Shown here one piece after another: positions 10,425 to 19,966 of a stretch of DNA of 64,000 nt. The stretch lies in assembly GCA_002205965.3 (NCBI GenBank), contig NADL03000048.1, positions 248,001-312,000 on the forward strand, in the 5' to 3' direction. Every line of letters starts with the position of its first letter. Positions within the stretch are counted from its first letter, which is position 1. This DNA is from Kappaphycus alvarezii (taxonomy: Eukaryota > Rhodophyta > Florideophyceae > Gigartinales > Solieriaceae). The notes under the pieces were generated by a model, which saw nothing but the letters and a program-made list of their open reading frames with translations, was not told where the DNA came from and ran no database searches. Both the position numbers and the translations under genes were made by a program.

Positions 10425-11560
10425 TCACGAGGGTGTCACAGGGGTGTCACGGGAGGGTTCAATGCGTGGAGGGGGAGCCCACACTACTCGATCACGGGAC
10501 AGAAGTTCTTGTTCACCAATTCCAAGGTCAACAAAGACCGTTGCAGGGGAGGTGTTGATCACCTTAAAAAGTCCTTCGGCGATAGGCTCCAATTTGTGGT
10601 TGGTATCATCTTTGGAGTAATTTTCCTTTCTCACGAATACATGGTCGTCCGTTAAAATTTCTTTCCGTCCGCGGAGTAAGCGAGTGTCGAAATTGCGTTT
10701 TTATCGCACTTGTTTTTTGGTGAGTTCACCTTTGGCAGTGCTCATGAGAGCGCGCAACCAAGCGGTCCACTTGGCATGATACTCTGAAGGGGGTGTACCC
10801 GGTTCGATAGCAAGTTCGCGCTTGAGGGACAAGGGTGCGGGTTGTCGCGATAAGACAAGGTGAAACGGAGCGAGTCTCGTTGCAAAATGGGGTTACGAGT
10901 TGTACGTGAATGTCAGGGCATCCAAGAACAAGTTTCAGTCTCGCGAATTCTCCGCTATGTAGTGACGTAGAACGGATAGAATAGTCCTAATAAACCTTTA
11001 AACTTGACCATTCGCTTGATGGTGGTAAGTTGTCGTGAATAGATTTTCTATACCCAAAATGCGGCAAATATGTTGAAACATCCTCGCCTTGATTTGATTT
11101 CCGTTGTCGGATAGCAATTTTAATGGCGCTCCATACACGAATACCCAATGACGAGTGAATGCTTTGCCAATGGTGGCTGACGTAATCTGCTTAAGTAGTA
11201 CTGTGCGCATCAGCTTTGAAAAACGGTCGGCAGTGACCAAAAGATAGCGATTTCTTCGCGGCGTGCGGATGAGCTCTCCGAAAATGTCAATGGAGATAAA
11301 CTCCAGCGGAGCATTTGAAGGGAATAACTGCATCTTCTTTGCGATTATGCGCAGCTTCACGAGTTCTTTAGCTCACTCGACGAAGAATTTGATTGCTTTG
11401 TAGCAGTCTGGTGCCATAAAAGGCCAGTAGACGTATCTACGTAGTCCAGCGTACATACGCTTTCCTCCCGGATGTACGGATAGTCTGGCGTAATGCGCAG
11501 GATGCAACATACGCGCACATAGTGACTCAGGCACTACAACCTTAGAATTTTCCTCTACGA
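10425..11560 (-). pseudogene. integrase of element F
   Basis: The core at 11360-10998 reads EFISIDIFGELIRT, LLVTADRFSKLMRT, LLSDNGNQ and TTYHHQANGQV, giving the three acidic core positions in the expected order (D in SIDIF, D in LSDNG, glutamate region after the HHQANGQ block). Upstream, 11560-11370 has the zinc-binding part on the minus strand. Downstream, 10634-10425 has the GPY/F-like C-terminal domain (EGLFKVINTSPATVFVDLG, LLSRDRVVWAPPP). Family role: insertion of element DNA. Fossil, broken. Confidence 0.75.
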
Positions 11561-11569
11561 TGCGAATGA

Positions 11570-11965
11570 GGTATCCCGTTTCATCAATGGCGAAAGGCAG
11601 GACTCACCCCCCGTTAAGACGTGAGCGGATGGTGCCGCAGAATTTGTCAGAAAGCTGAGCGGTGAGGAGTTCCTCTGGGGTGATAGCACGCAATAAGTGC
11701 TCTTAAACGTGCGAAGGTTCTTTGATTAACAACCGATCGACGTACTCATAGTATTCGTGCAGAAAGTCTGCTTATTCTTCGAGAGTGCATGCGTCTCAAG
11801 GATCGGTGGAATCCAAGGTCAGGCAGGGTATTTCTTCAACAGTCTGGAGAGGAGATTCCCCCAAGGATTGTAGGCGTGACAAATCATCCGCTTCGGCGTT
11901 CAATTTGCCTTTTATGTAAGCAATGTTGAAGTCGTAATCCGACAATCGGAGTCGCTAGCGCATCA
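11570..11965 (-). pseudogene. RNase H end of element F, left of the insertion
   Basis: Directly left of element G the minus strand encodes the end of a Ty3/gypsy RNase H: YDFNIAYIKGKLNAEADDLS, matching the family pattern YDFxIxYxxGxxNxxADxLSR. The remainder up to the integrase zinc-binding part is protein-like but poorly conserved. The other side of the RNase H region lies at 18565 onwards. Confidence 0.75.
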
Positions 11966-11970
11966 GTCTG

Positions 11971-12487
11971 TGTGGGGGTTTGGGCGCACACAAGGTAATC
12001 GATGGTTGAACTGTTGGTTGATGCTTCCTGTAAAAAGTCCGGAGCTTCAGACCAGGGTTTATATAGAAAAAGTACTCAACGACGGCAATGGTAAATTGTA
12101 GGCAGAAGATATTACATTCAGAGGTATTCTAGAAGAACGGCCCTGAACGCATGAAACTAAAAGGTTTTGAAGGTTCACGTGGAAACTATCAGGGAGATTG
12201 ACAGCAGAAAACATCATAGCAAATTTCCATTGGTCCAATTGGCAAGAAGACATAAAGTAATTGCTGATTGGTGAGGTGGGAGAAGTTTCGAGAACCACGC
12301 GAGACTGCAACAATGGCGTCATGTGATTGGCTTGGCACGGAGTGGTATGGGTCTTGTGTTTTACACCGGTGTCTGGGTACAGTGCACAAGTTGCACTGAG
12401 GTCTTGGTACCATGTAAATCTTTGTAACGGTTACTGGCGGGATACTGTCAGTAATGTCTTTGTGGATTTGGTGGCATAATCGTTACA
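11971..12487 (-). repeat. 3' LTR of element G
   Basis: 517 bases, TGTGGG...GTTACA on the plus strand. It matches 18044-18559 along its whole length. A TATA-like TTTATATAGAAA sits near 12058-12069 on the plus strand. An older relative of this LTR is found alone at 30217-30655. Confidence 0.9.
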
Positions 12488-13256
12488 TCAATCCCCCCTT
12501 CGAAGAAGAATCGCCTCGATTCTTGTATCTGTGTAGCAGATCTTCACAATTTTTGAGATCCTTCTCTGATAGCCATGAGTTCTCGTGGTCTGCACATCCT
12601 TTCCATTTAATGAGATATTTGATTTTTCCGTGTTGTCTCTTGTGAGAGAGAATGATTTCGACCTCGTATTCTTCTTGTCCGTCCTGGACCTGTTTAGATG
12701 GTGGTGGCGAAGTTTTTCGATCAAACTCATCTTCAAAGTACTGCTTTAGGAAACTAGCATGGAAATAATTGTGAGTTCCTCTATCGATCATTGGTTGGGA
12801 AAGAATTAAACGGTACGTAACTCCGTTTCTGTCCTCAAATATTTCGAATGGCCCACAATACTTCGGGTTCATTTTTCGAGATCCTGCACCATCTTCAAGA
12901 GCTAGGTTTTTCATGGACAACCAGATTTTGTCACTAAATTTATAAGAAGAGGGTCTTCTACCTCTGTTGACATACAAGGCAGTAGATTCATTTGATTTTT
13001 TGATTTTTTCTTGGGCTTTTTTCAGTGATCCTTGCATCTTTTTGAGGAACTGTGCTGCGGCAGGGTTGTCTGCGCAGAGTATATCCAAAGGGACAGTTTT
13101 AGGGTGAATTTCATAATTGAGGAAGAACGGAGAGAATGTTGTAGTAGCATTAATAGATGAGTTGTAAGCAACTTCGAAGTCTACTGAGTATTTGTGCCAA
13201 TCCGACTTGTTGAAGCTATCAAAAGAACGAATCATTTCTTCGATCTTTCTGTTCAT
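12483..13256 (-). pseudogene. integrase C-terminal part and chromodomain of element G
   Basis: An open stretch of 257 codons. It starts in the last part of the integrase core (MNRKIEEMIRSFDSF; AYNSSINATTTFSPFFLNYE is the classic post-core block). It continues through a GPY/F-like segment (MNPKYCGPFEIFEDRNGVTY), then FHASFLKQY, and ends with a chromodomain: EYEVEIILSHKRQHGKIKYL, then IKWKGCADHENSWLSEKDL. The domain is in the usual chromovirus place, directly after the integrase. Part of a broken element although this stretch itself is open. Confidence 0.85.
12490..12502 (-). promoter_or_regulatory. polypurine tract of element G
   Basis: On the minus strand AAGGGGGGATTGA lies immediately before the 3' LTR. 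A purine run here is the known primer site for plus-strand DNA synthesis. Confidence 0.7.
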
Positions 13257-13265
13257 AATCTCAGA

Positions 13266-13958
13266 TTATCCATCTGTTTGTGGGTGATACGCTGAAGAAG
13301 GTGATATCTTAGTACCCAGAAGGTGGAACAGAATCTTCCAAAATTTTTTCATAAAAATAGAATATCTATCACAAATGATATTCATCGGAATTCCGTGGTT
13401 TCTGTAGATGTGGTCTTTGAACAGCCTGGCAGTTGACGGAGCATATATTTTAGGATTGGTTGGTATAATTCTGATCATCTTTGATAATCTGTCAACGACA
13501 GTTAAGATGCCATTGTTTCCTTCCTTTGACCTTGGAAGTGGTGTAATAAAGTCCATCGTTATGTGAGTCCATTTGGGTTTCGGTGGATCAAGAGGTTGTA
13601 AAAGACCTACGGGTTTCTGATTGGGTGGTTTATCTCTTTGGCAGTGACAAGAACGAACGTATCGAAGTACATCTTTACGAAAGTTTTTTCCGTAAAACTT
13701 CGGTGATATTCTATTGATTGTTTTTGAAATTCCCAAATGTCCATTATTCGGAGTAGAATGGTGGTCATGTAATAACTTGACTTTAAATTTTCCTTCTGGT
13801 TCGCAAATTTTTCCGTTTTTTAGTAAAAGCAACCCTTTTTTTCGAAAGTTTGCTTTTCGATCCTTGTATTGGTTTTGCAGGTTTTCATCTAGGTTGTAAT
13901 CTTTCTCCAGCTCTTCTAGCTTAGAACTCTCAAAAGAAAGTACTGAAAGATTGTTCAA
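13266..13958 (-). pseudogene. integrase zinc-binding domain and core of element G
   Basis: 230 codons. HDHHSTPNNGHLGISKT with a later CHC-type pair (RSCHCQRDKP) forms the HHCC zinc-binding domain. The core follows: WTHITMDFITPLPRS holds the first aspartate, LTVVDRLSKMIRIIP follows, IICDRYSIF holds the second, and SSAYHPQTDG is the strongly conserved motif before the catalytic glutamate. Fossil. Confidence 0.85.
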
Positions 13959-14027
13959 TTCTGGTTATGCCTTTGTTATAACCTTCTGAAGTAGTTTTCT
14001 GTTCCGATGGTTGGTTGATGGTGCATT

Positions 14028-14294
14028 CTAAGGTTGTCTTGAGAGGGCATCTGCGACAATGTCTGGTTTCCCAGAGATGGGTATAATCTTGAAATCAAAT
14101 TTTGCTAATCTTTCCAGCCACCTGACTTGTCTCTGCGACAGATTGTCCTGGGTCTCGAGGTATCTTAATGGGTAGTGGTCGGATTGAACTATGAAAAAGT
14201 TTCCGTGTAGGTATTTTCTCCACCATTTAAAGCATTCTAAAATGGCCAAAAGCTTCCTCTCATGAGCAGCATAATTTTGCTCAGCATTATTCAA
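14028..14294 (-). pseudogene. RNase H of element G
   Basis: 88 codons: NYAAHERKLLAILECFKWWR, then FFIVQSDHYPLRYLETQ and ending KPDIVADALSRQP. These are the standard gypsy RNase H blocks (Y-x-x-x-E-x-E/K-L-L-A, TDH-type strand and ADALSR end). Part of the broken G pol. Confidence 0.85.
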
Positions 14295-14537
14295 AGTATT
14301 AGACGCAAAGGCAACTGGTCTTCTAGATTTGGGACCCCCCTGTTCCAGTACAGCTCCAATTGCGTAGTGATAGGCGTCTGTAGTGACATATGTTGGAAGT
14401 TCAGAGTCTCAAGTTCTAAGTACTGGGGCACTGCATACCGATTTATTCAGGGTCTGGAATGATTCGTCCTGAGTATTTGTCCACAGAAGTGAAACGTTCT
14501 TCGTAAGCTCTGTAAGAGGTTTAGCAACCAATGAGCA

Positions 14538-15238
14538 TCATCTTATGATTCTTCTGTAATATTTGACGAGTACTAAGAATGAATGAGGCCGTTGCTTGTT
14601 CTTTGGTGAGGGCCATTCCGTGACTGCCTTTATCTTGTTGGGGTCCACAGCAATTCCTTCTTGACAGATTACACGTCCAAGATGCTCGACTTCTCTAGCA
14701 CTGAAGACACATTTTGACAATTTAGCGAACAGATTCTCCTTCCTAAGAATCTCTAAAACAAAAGAAATGTGTTCCAAATGTTCTTTCCATGCCTTACTGA
14801 AGATAAGAATGTCATCTAAATAAACGATAACGAATACATCCAGGACATCTTTGAATATGTCGTTCATGAGATTCATAAAAGTTGCTGGTGCGTTTCTCAA
14901 TCCAAATAGTAGTACTAGAAACTCAAAATGTCCGTATCTGGTTCGAAACGCTGTGAGAGGGATTGAAGATTCCTCCAGTCTGATCTGATGGTAACCCATT
15001 CTCAGATCAATTTTCGAGAATTACCTGGCTCCCTTGAGTCGATCAAATATATCATCGATGCGCGGCAAGGGGTAGCTGTTTTTACTGTAAGCCGATTAAG
15101 TGCTCTGTAATCCACACACATCCGCGAAGCGCTGTTCTTTTTCGTTACAAAGAGTATTGGCGCTCCCCAGGGGCTTTTGCTTGGTCTAATGAATTCACTC
15201 TCCAGTAGATCATCTAGTTGTTTACGAAGCTCTATCAT
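14538..15238 (-). pseudogene. reverse transcriptase of element G
   Basis: 15238-15002 covers the fingers (LLESEFIRPSKSPWGAPILF, then MCVDYRALNRLTVK). 14999-14538 covers palm and thumb: MGYHQIRL, FGLRNAPATFMNLMNDIF and the catalytic VIVYLDDILIFSK, then thumb FAKLSKCVFSAREVEHLG. Standard Ty3/gypsy RT. Fossil; broken at more than one place. Confidence 0.9.
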
Positions 15239-15511
15239 TTTATTTCCTGAAATTCTGTAAAGATCTTTTTTCTATGGCTTAGCATCTTTTTCCAATTCGA
15301 TGGTGAAATCATACTTTCGCTTCGGAGGAAGGCCGTTCGGAAGTTTTTCTGGGAAAACTTCTGTATACTTTTTCAGTACAACTTGGATATCTTCTGGGTA
15401 AGAATCTGGAACATTTTTATTGAGTCTATGGTCGATTAGCACAGCATAAGTGCTACATTTTTTTCTCCAAATCAGTAAGTACTGAGTTTGCAGAAACGAA
15501 AGGGTGCTTTG

Positions 15512-15943
15512 TCATTTCATTGGCAGTGACGGAGTTATTTTCATCCTTTTAGTTGAAAGAAACTTGATTGCTTGAGGAGTCGATAATTGCTCTATGGGCT
15601 CCACACATTCCTTTCCTAGGATTGCATCATATCTCTTAGGGGGCTCACGGCGAAGTACAGTGGTTCTTTGTAGTTCTTTATTTGGACGATTGCCGGACCG
15701 GCTGTTTCTCAACTTCTGGTTAGCACCGTTCGCCATTTCGGCAAGCTCTGCTGATTCTCTTGTTTTAATCTTATGGTAATCGCAGAATTCACTGAGGAAA
15801 TTGATCTCACCACCTGGGTCGATGAGAATTTTTGCTGGTCCATTGGAAATGACTCCTTTAACAATAAGAAGTCCTCTATGATTTCGTTGGAAAGTTGGGG
15901 TTGGTGTTCCCCTAAATGCTTCCTGGGATCTTATTGTTGACAC
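15512..15943 (-). pseudogene. protease region of element G
   Basis: 143 codons between gag and RT. GLLIVKGVISNGPAKILIDP followed by GGEINFLSEF fits the gypsy pepsin-like protease pattern, in which a D-(S/T)-G-A/G-type loop is followed by a hydrophobic NF(I/L)S block. It would cut Gag-Pol. Remainder weakly conserved. Fossil. Confidence 0.65.
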
Positions 15944-16009
15944 AATAAGATTTCTGTCATCCAGAACTGATTGAGGACCTTCAGTCAGTTCCTTCGGGCT
16001 TTTGGGCAG

Positions 16010-16917
16010 TTTTTTGCATGTGCCCTCTCTGTCTGCATCTCAAGCAGAGGCCTTCACGCATGCATCTCTCACGTTCTGCTTGATCCAATTTCGGTAAGTT
16101 AACATTTGAGGACTCTATACCCGGTTTCATTTCCACGTTCTCAATTTCCATGGGCACTGGAGCACTATTTCCAATACTTGAACTTCCGTTCAGCGACTTT
16201 GTCCGATTTGTTGTTACTAACGGCCCTGAACGCCTGTAAGCAGCTTCATTCTTTCCGCATCTGCCATTAAATCAGAAAGCTTAGATTATTCTTTCGTGCA
16301 TAAGGCTTTCCAAATGTACGGTTTCAGGCCGCGTGAATAGCGATCAATCTGATCTTTGACTCCTATGTCTGGTATATCCAACAATATTTTTTTAAAATCT
16401 TCATTGAACGCAGTAACGTTTTTAACTTGTTTTCAGCGAGCCAGCTTGTCTCGAGCGATTTTTTCCTCGTTTAACGTCTCGAAGCGATTGAGAAGGGCAG
16501 TCTTCAGTTCCTTCCATGTTTGAATCTCCTGCCCCGCGGCGCTCTTGGAATGGACCATCCACCACTCATGGGCATTTCCAGAGAGATAGCTTAGTGCAAT
16601 GTTCATGGTAGCTTGCCCATCTGCTTCACCAAGATAATTTTTCTTCATCTGCATGCACCAGCTCCCGACGGACCCTTTTCCGCTGAATGATCCCGGCTTA
16701 TTCTCTTAGGGGCGTCCTTGGTTTCGTTTTGACCATTTGAGCTACCGGCATTGATCCTGACGAGAGACAGCTCATTCTCGAGAGCTCCCACCTTGCGAGC
16801 AGCGTTATTGAGCTGGTTCTGTTGTGCGGAGATCTGGTTATGAGCCTCTGACAGCTGGCGTTGAAGTTCGCTTACAGCTTGTGCCAGAGACTCTACGGTA
16901 ATGCCCGAAGTTTCCAT
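16010..16917 (-). pseudogene. gag of element G
   Basis: 16917-16645 (90 codons) begins METSGITVESLAQAVSELQR and is rich in Gln/Leu heptads, likely a short coiled coil. 16654-16433 (73 codons) holds the gag/retrotransposon domain block ALSYLSGNAHEWWMVHSK and WKELKTALLNRF. Near 16070-16020 the minus strand reads LCLRCRQRGHMQ, the start of a CCHC zinc knuckle. Gag forms the particle and binds RNA. Fossil. Confidence 0.8.
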
Positions 16918-17004
16918 TGTCTTTTCCTATTGGTCGAAAGAGTCACACGTGTAGTTTTGGTTTTTTTTTAAATAAAATGTTTCAATTGACAGTAAAATCG
17001 GTCT

Positions 17005-17076
17005 GCACTGGTGGCCGAGTTGGCTAGACCAGCAAAACACCAGTGAGAGGTCTCGAGTTCGAATCCCAGTCGATAA
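17005..17076 (+). promoter_or_regulatory. tRNA-like pol III promoter (A and B boxes) in the leader of element G
   Basis: TGGCCGAGTTGG at 17012-17023 fits the A-box consensus exactly. AGTTCGAATCC at 17056-17066 fits the B-box with one difference. The 32-base gap is in the tRNA range. The flanks do not form a good acceptor or T stem, so this is not an intact tRNA gene. It looks like a tRNA-derived head (as in a SINE) or a decayed tRNA, antisense to G. Confidence 0.5.
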
Positions 17077-17352
17077 CTTGGGAAAGTTGATTTTCTCTGA
17101 CGTAAGGGTTTGACGTCAGTCACGTTGGGTGTGCTATAGTAGCCCTCCTTCCGATGCTTTACCGAACGGTTGTTTTCCTGTCTAGAACCTGGCGGCGATA
17201 CGGACTTACAAGCCCTACTGCAAGGAACTGGGGAAAGCAAGTTCGTAAAGTAGCCACAGCGGGAGGTTGAACACAGCACAAACAAAGTCGGCTGAGAAAG
17301 CAACTTTTGAAGTTTTTCTTGCTTCTCTTCCCTACATTCATTCAAATGTTAA

Positions 17353-17751
17353 CTACTGACGGGCAGTCTCTCGATGACGGCGGCCAAGACGGTGGCGCTC
17401 AAGGTCTGCCTTGCTCGGAACTTCTATCTTGCATTGCTTGCGGGATCGAAGGTGCTCGTGATACTGCACCCGACCTGTGCAGGTGACGTGGCAGTGACGG
17501 CAGTGGAAGGGCGACGATCGAGGGTCCTTGGTCAGTAGAGGCCTTCGGATCTTCTTACGAATGCGGTGATTGGCGGTTCTCTGGATGACGATCGAAGCCG
17601 CGTCAGGAAGAATAGGTAGGGTCTTCTTAGGCTTCAAGGGCTTGGAGCGAGGGACTGCGGGCCTTCCAGGAATCGGCGGTAGAGCGAGTGGCGAAAAAGC
17701 GACGGGAAGGCGGAAGGTGGAGGGTCTTGGTGTCCTTGGTTCCTCTACCAC
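17353..17751 (-). CDS. zinc-finger ORF in the leader of element G
   Basis: 132 open codons between the 5' LTR and gag, on the element's coding strand. The N-terminal half is Pro/Arg/Lys-rich (STFRLPVAFSPLALPPIPGR; KPLKPKKTLPIL). Residues about 82-107 form one C2HC/C2H2-like finger: FHCRHCHVTCTGRV, then QYHEHLRSRKQC (C-x2-C-x12-H-x6-C). No ATG opens the phase (the first codon listed is GTG), so a spliced or non-AUG start, or simple decay, must be assumed. Such an ORF ahead of gag is not standard for chromoviruses. It could be an accessory nucleic-acid-binding protein or captured host sequence. Belongs to a fossil element. Confidence 0.5.
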   Translation of the reverse strand: MVEEPRTPRPSTFRLPVAFSPLALPPIPGRPAVPRSKPLKPKKTLPILPDAASIVIQRTANHRIRKKIRRPLLTKDPRSSPFHCRHCHVTCTGRVQYHEHLRSRKQCKIEVPSKADLERHRLGRRHRETARQ

Positions 17752-18023
17752 GATTCTGTTGTGTGTTCTTGGCTCAACTCAAAACTCGAACGTCGTCAGC
17801 TCCTGACAATTTTTAGCGAAGAAAGATTGTAAGTCTTCTGTGTTGTACTCGTCCAGCGACGAGGGGCGGTCCTTGGAAGTCTTGTTTTTCGGCACTGAGC
17901 GTTATTCAAAAGAATCAGAGTGAAAAAAAGAGGTTAGTCTCTGCTTGCAATCGAACAGAACGTCAAATCTTATAGAGATTTTAACTTACTGTCGGATTGG
18001 AAGAACTCGCAGTGCTGACAAAC

Positions 18024-18041
18024 GAATTGCGGTTCTACCAA
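18024..18041 (-). promoter_or_regulatory. primer-binding site of element G
   Basis: Two bases inside the 5' LTR the minus strand reads TGGTAGAACCGCAATTCG. It starts with TGG, complementary to a tRNA CCA end. The tRNA was not identified. Confidence 0.75.
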
Positions 18042-18043
18042 TT

Positions 18044-18559
18044 GTGGGTTATTGGGCACACACAAGGTAATCGACGGTTGAACTGCTGGTTGATGCTTCC
18101 GGTAAAATGTCCGGAGCTTCAGACCAGGGTTTATATAGAAAAAGTACTCAACGAAGGCAATGGTAAATTGTAGGCAGAAGATATTACATTCAGAGGTATT
18201 CTAGAAGAACGGCCCTGAACGCATGAAACTAAAAGGTTTTGAAGGTTCACGTGGAAACTATCAGGGAGATTGACAGCAGAAAACATCATAGCAAATTTCC
18301 ATTGGTCCAATTGGCAAGAAGACATAAAGTAATTGCTGATTGGTGAGGTGGGAGAAGTTTCGAGAACCACGCGAGACTGCAACAATGGCGTCATGTGATT
18401 GGCTTGGCACGGAGTGGTATGGGTCTTGTGTTTTACACCGGTGTCTGGGTACAGTGCACAAGTTGCACTGAGGTCTTGGTACCATGTAAATCTTTGTAAC
18501 GGTTACTGGCGGGATACTGTCAGTAATGTCTTTGTGGATTTGGGGGCACAATCGTTACA
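18044..18559 (-). repeat. 5' LTR of element G
   Basis: 516 bases, pairs with 11971-12487. About 8 of the roughly 11 differences fall in the first 75 bases (plus-strand order); the next 400 bases look identical by eye. Confidence 0.9.
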
Positions 18560-18564
18560 GTCTG

Positions 18565-19680
18565 CCACTTGGGTCATGTATTTTAATTAACCAGCGCAAA
18601 GACGCTTGATCAGAGTGTATGGTAAACTGCTCGAGTTTCAGGTAAGGGGGAAGTATTCCCAGGGCTCAGAAAACTGTTTAAAAATTCCTTCTCAGTGGTC
18701 GGGTGGTTCTCTTCAGCGACCGTCAAACTGCGAGACAAAAAGCCAATAGGCTTACGTTGTTCGTTAGGGTACGTTTGGAATAAGGAAGACCCTGGTTAAT
18801 AATTGGGGATGTCGGTAACGAGTGAATAATGCATTTAATTGCGAGTGAGTCCAAGGATGGGCGGTGCGTTTATAATACTTACCAATTTGCGGAAATACGC
18901 GTCTTGATCAGCCTTCAGCGGCGAGAGCGGGGGCGGTTGATCCTTTATGAGAAGCTAATTTAAAGGATCAGCAATGTGAGATAAGTTCTCTACAATTCTT
19001 CATTAGACATTACAAAGACAGAGAAACGCACAAATTTTCGTTTGAGTCCGCGGGTTTTTCGCTTTTCGCAACGCCGCAGTTGTGGCTTGGTCCACTTTGA
19101 GAGTGCCCGGGCGAACGATGTGACCAAGGAACGTCACGGAGTTGGTAACGCAACTGCATTTATGCAACTTGAGAGACAAACCAGCGTGTTGCATAGCTGT
19201 GAGGATATCCCCAACATGTGTGAGGTGCTCTTGGATAGTCTTAGAATAGGTGATGACATCATAGATGTAAACAAGGCATGATTGCCATTTGAAATGTGAA
19301 AGCAAGATATCAAGAGTACGTTTCAACGTAGCAGGGGCTTTAGAATGAACGAAAGTCATACGCTTGTAGCGGTAGCGTCTAGCGTGTCAGACGACCTACG
19401 TCTTATCTCTCTCGGCTTCGGCGACTAAAATTTGCCAATATCCCCAATTGAAGTCTAGAGTTGTAAAGATTGACGCCTCTCCCAAGCTATCGCTGTATTC
19501 ATCCATACGCGGGAATGGATAGGAGTCCTTCACAGTAACTGAGTTCAATCGTGTATAATCGACACAAAAGCAAAGTGTGCCATCTGGCTTTGGAATGAGA
19601 ACAATGGGCGACACCCATTCTCTTTGTGCAGGCTCGATAACGTCTAGCTTGAGCATGCGGTTTAATTCTGCTTTTTAGAT
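18565..19680 (-). pseudogene. reverse transcriptase and first part of RNase H, element F
   Basis: 19656-19396 holds RT fingers and palm start: MLKLDVIEPAQREWVSPIVL, LCFCVDYTRLNSVTVKDSYP and IFTTLDFNWGYWQI. 19359-19003 holds the palm end and thumb: CLVYIYDVITYSK (position of the catalytic YxDD motif), LKLHKCSCVTNSVTFLGHIV. From about 18960 to 18565 the phase-shifting remains of RNase H end in FTIHSDQASLRWL, right at the element G insertion. Fossil with several breaks. Confidence 0.8.
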
Positions 19681-19966
19681 TTCTCTTTGTTGGGGTCCGG
19701 CTCGGTACGGGGGAGATGAGAGAGGAAGAGACCCAGGGATTAAAGCAATGTGGTGTTCTGCAGCATTAGTCTAACCTAAACTTCCGTCTTACATCAACCT
19801 AAACTTGCGTCATAACGCTCTTAATATGTACTGATATTCAGGTAAAAGATGGGACAGATCCAACTCACCAGCCGGAGGTGGCGTAGATTTCCATCAGAAA
19901 GTTCCACCTTCTTGAGAGTATAATTATCTACGGGTTGTGAACCATTCACAGCGCGAGAGTCGGCAG

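Larger units (their letters stand above)
11971..18559 (-). mobile_element. element G: complete-length chromovirus nested in element F
   Basis: Bounded by two LTRs (11971-12487 and 18044-18559) that begin TG and end CA and differ at about 11 positions by eye, with the GTCTG target duplication outside. Inside, read on the minus strand: PBS, long leader with a zinc-finger ORF, gag, protease, RT, RNase H, integrase and C-terminal chromodomain, then a polypurine tract. This order and the chromodomain mark a Ty3/gypsy chromovirus. It is full-length in layout but broken, with several breaks in gag-pol. High LTR similarity makes it the younger of the two nested elements. Confidence 0.9.
11966..18564. 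repeat. 5-bp target-site duplication GTCTG around element G
   Basis: GTCTG occurs at 11966-11970 just before the left LTR and at 18560-18564 just after the right LTR. Both flanks belong to the RNase H region of element F, so this is the duplicated target of G's insertion. Five bases is normal for Ty3/gypsy integrases. Confidence 0.9.

Noticed and set aside
12059-12322. 87-codon ORF repeated at 18131-18394
   Set aside because: It is LTR sequence present twice because the LTRs are near-identical; the older solo LTR at 30217 does not keep it open, so there is no sign of coding.
17005-17076. Intact tRNA gene
   Set aside because: The acceptor and T stems do not pair, so only a promoter-like or tRNA-derived segment is reported.
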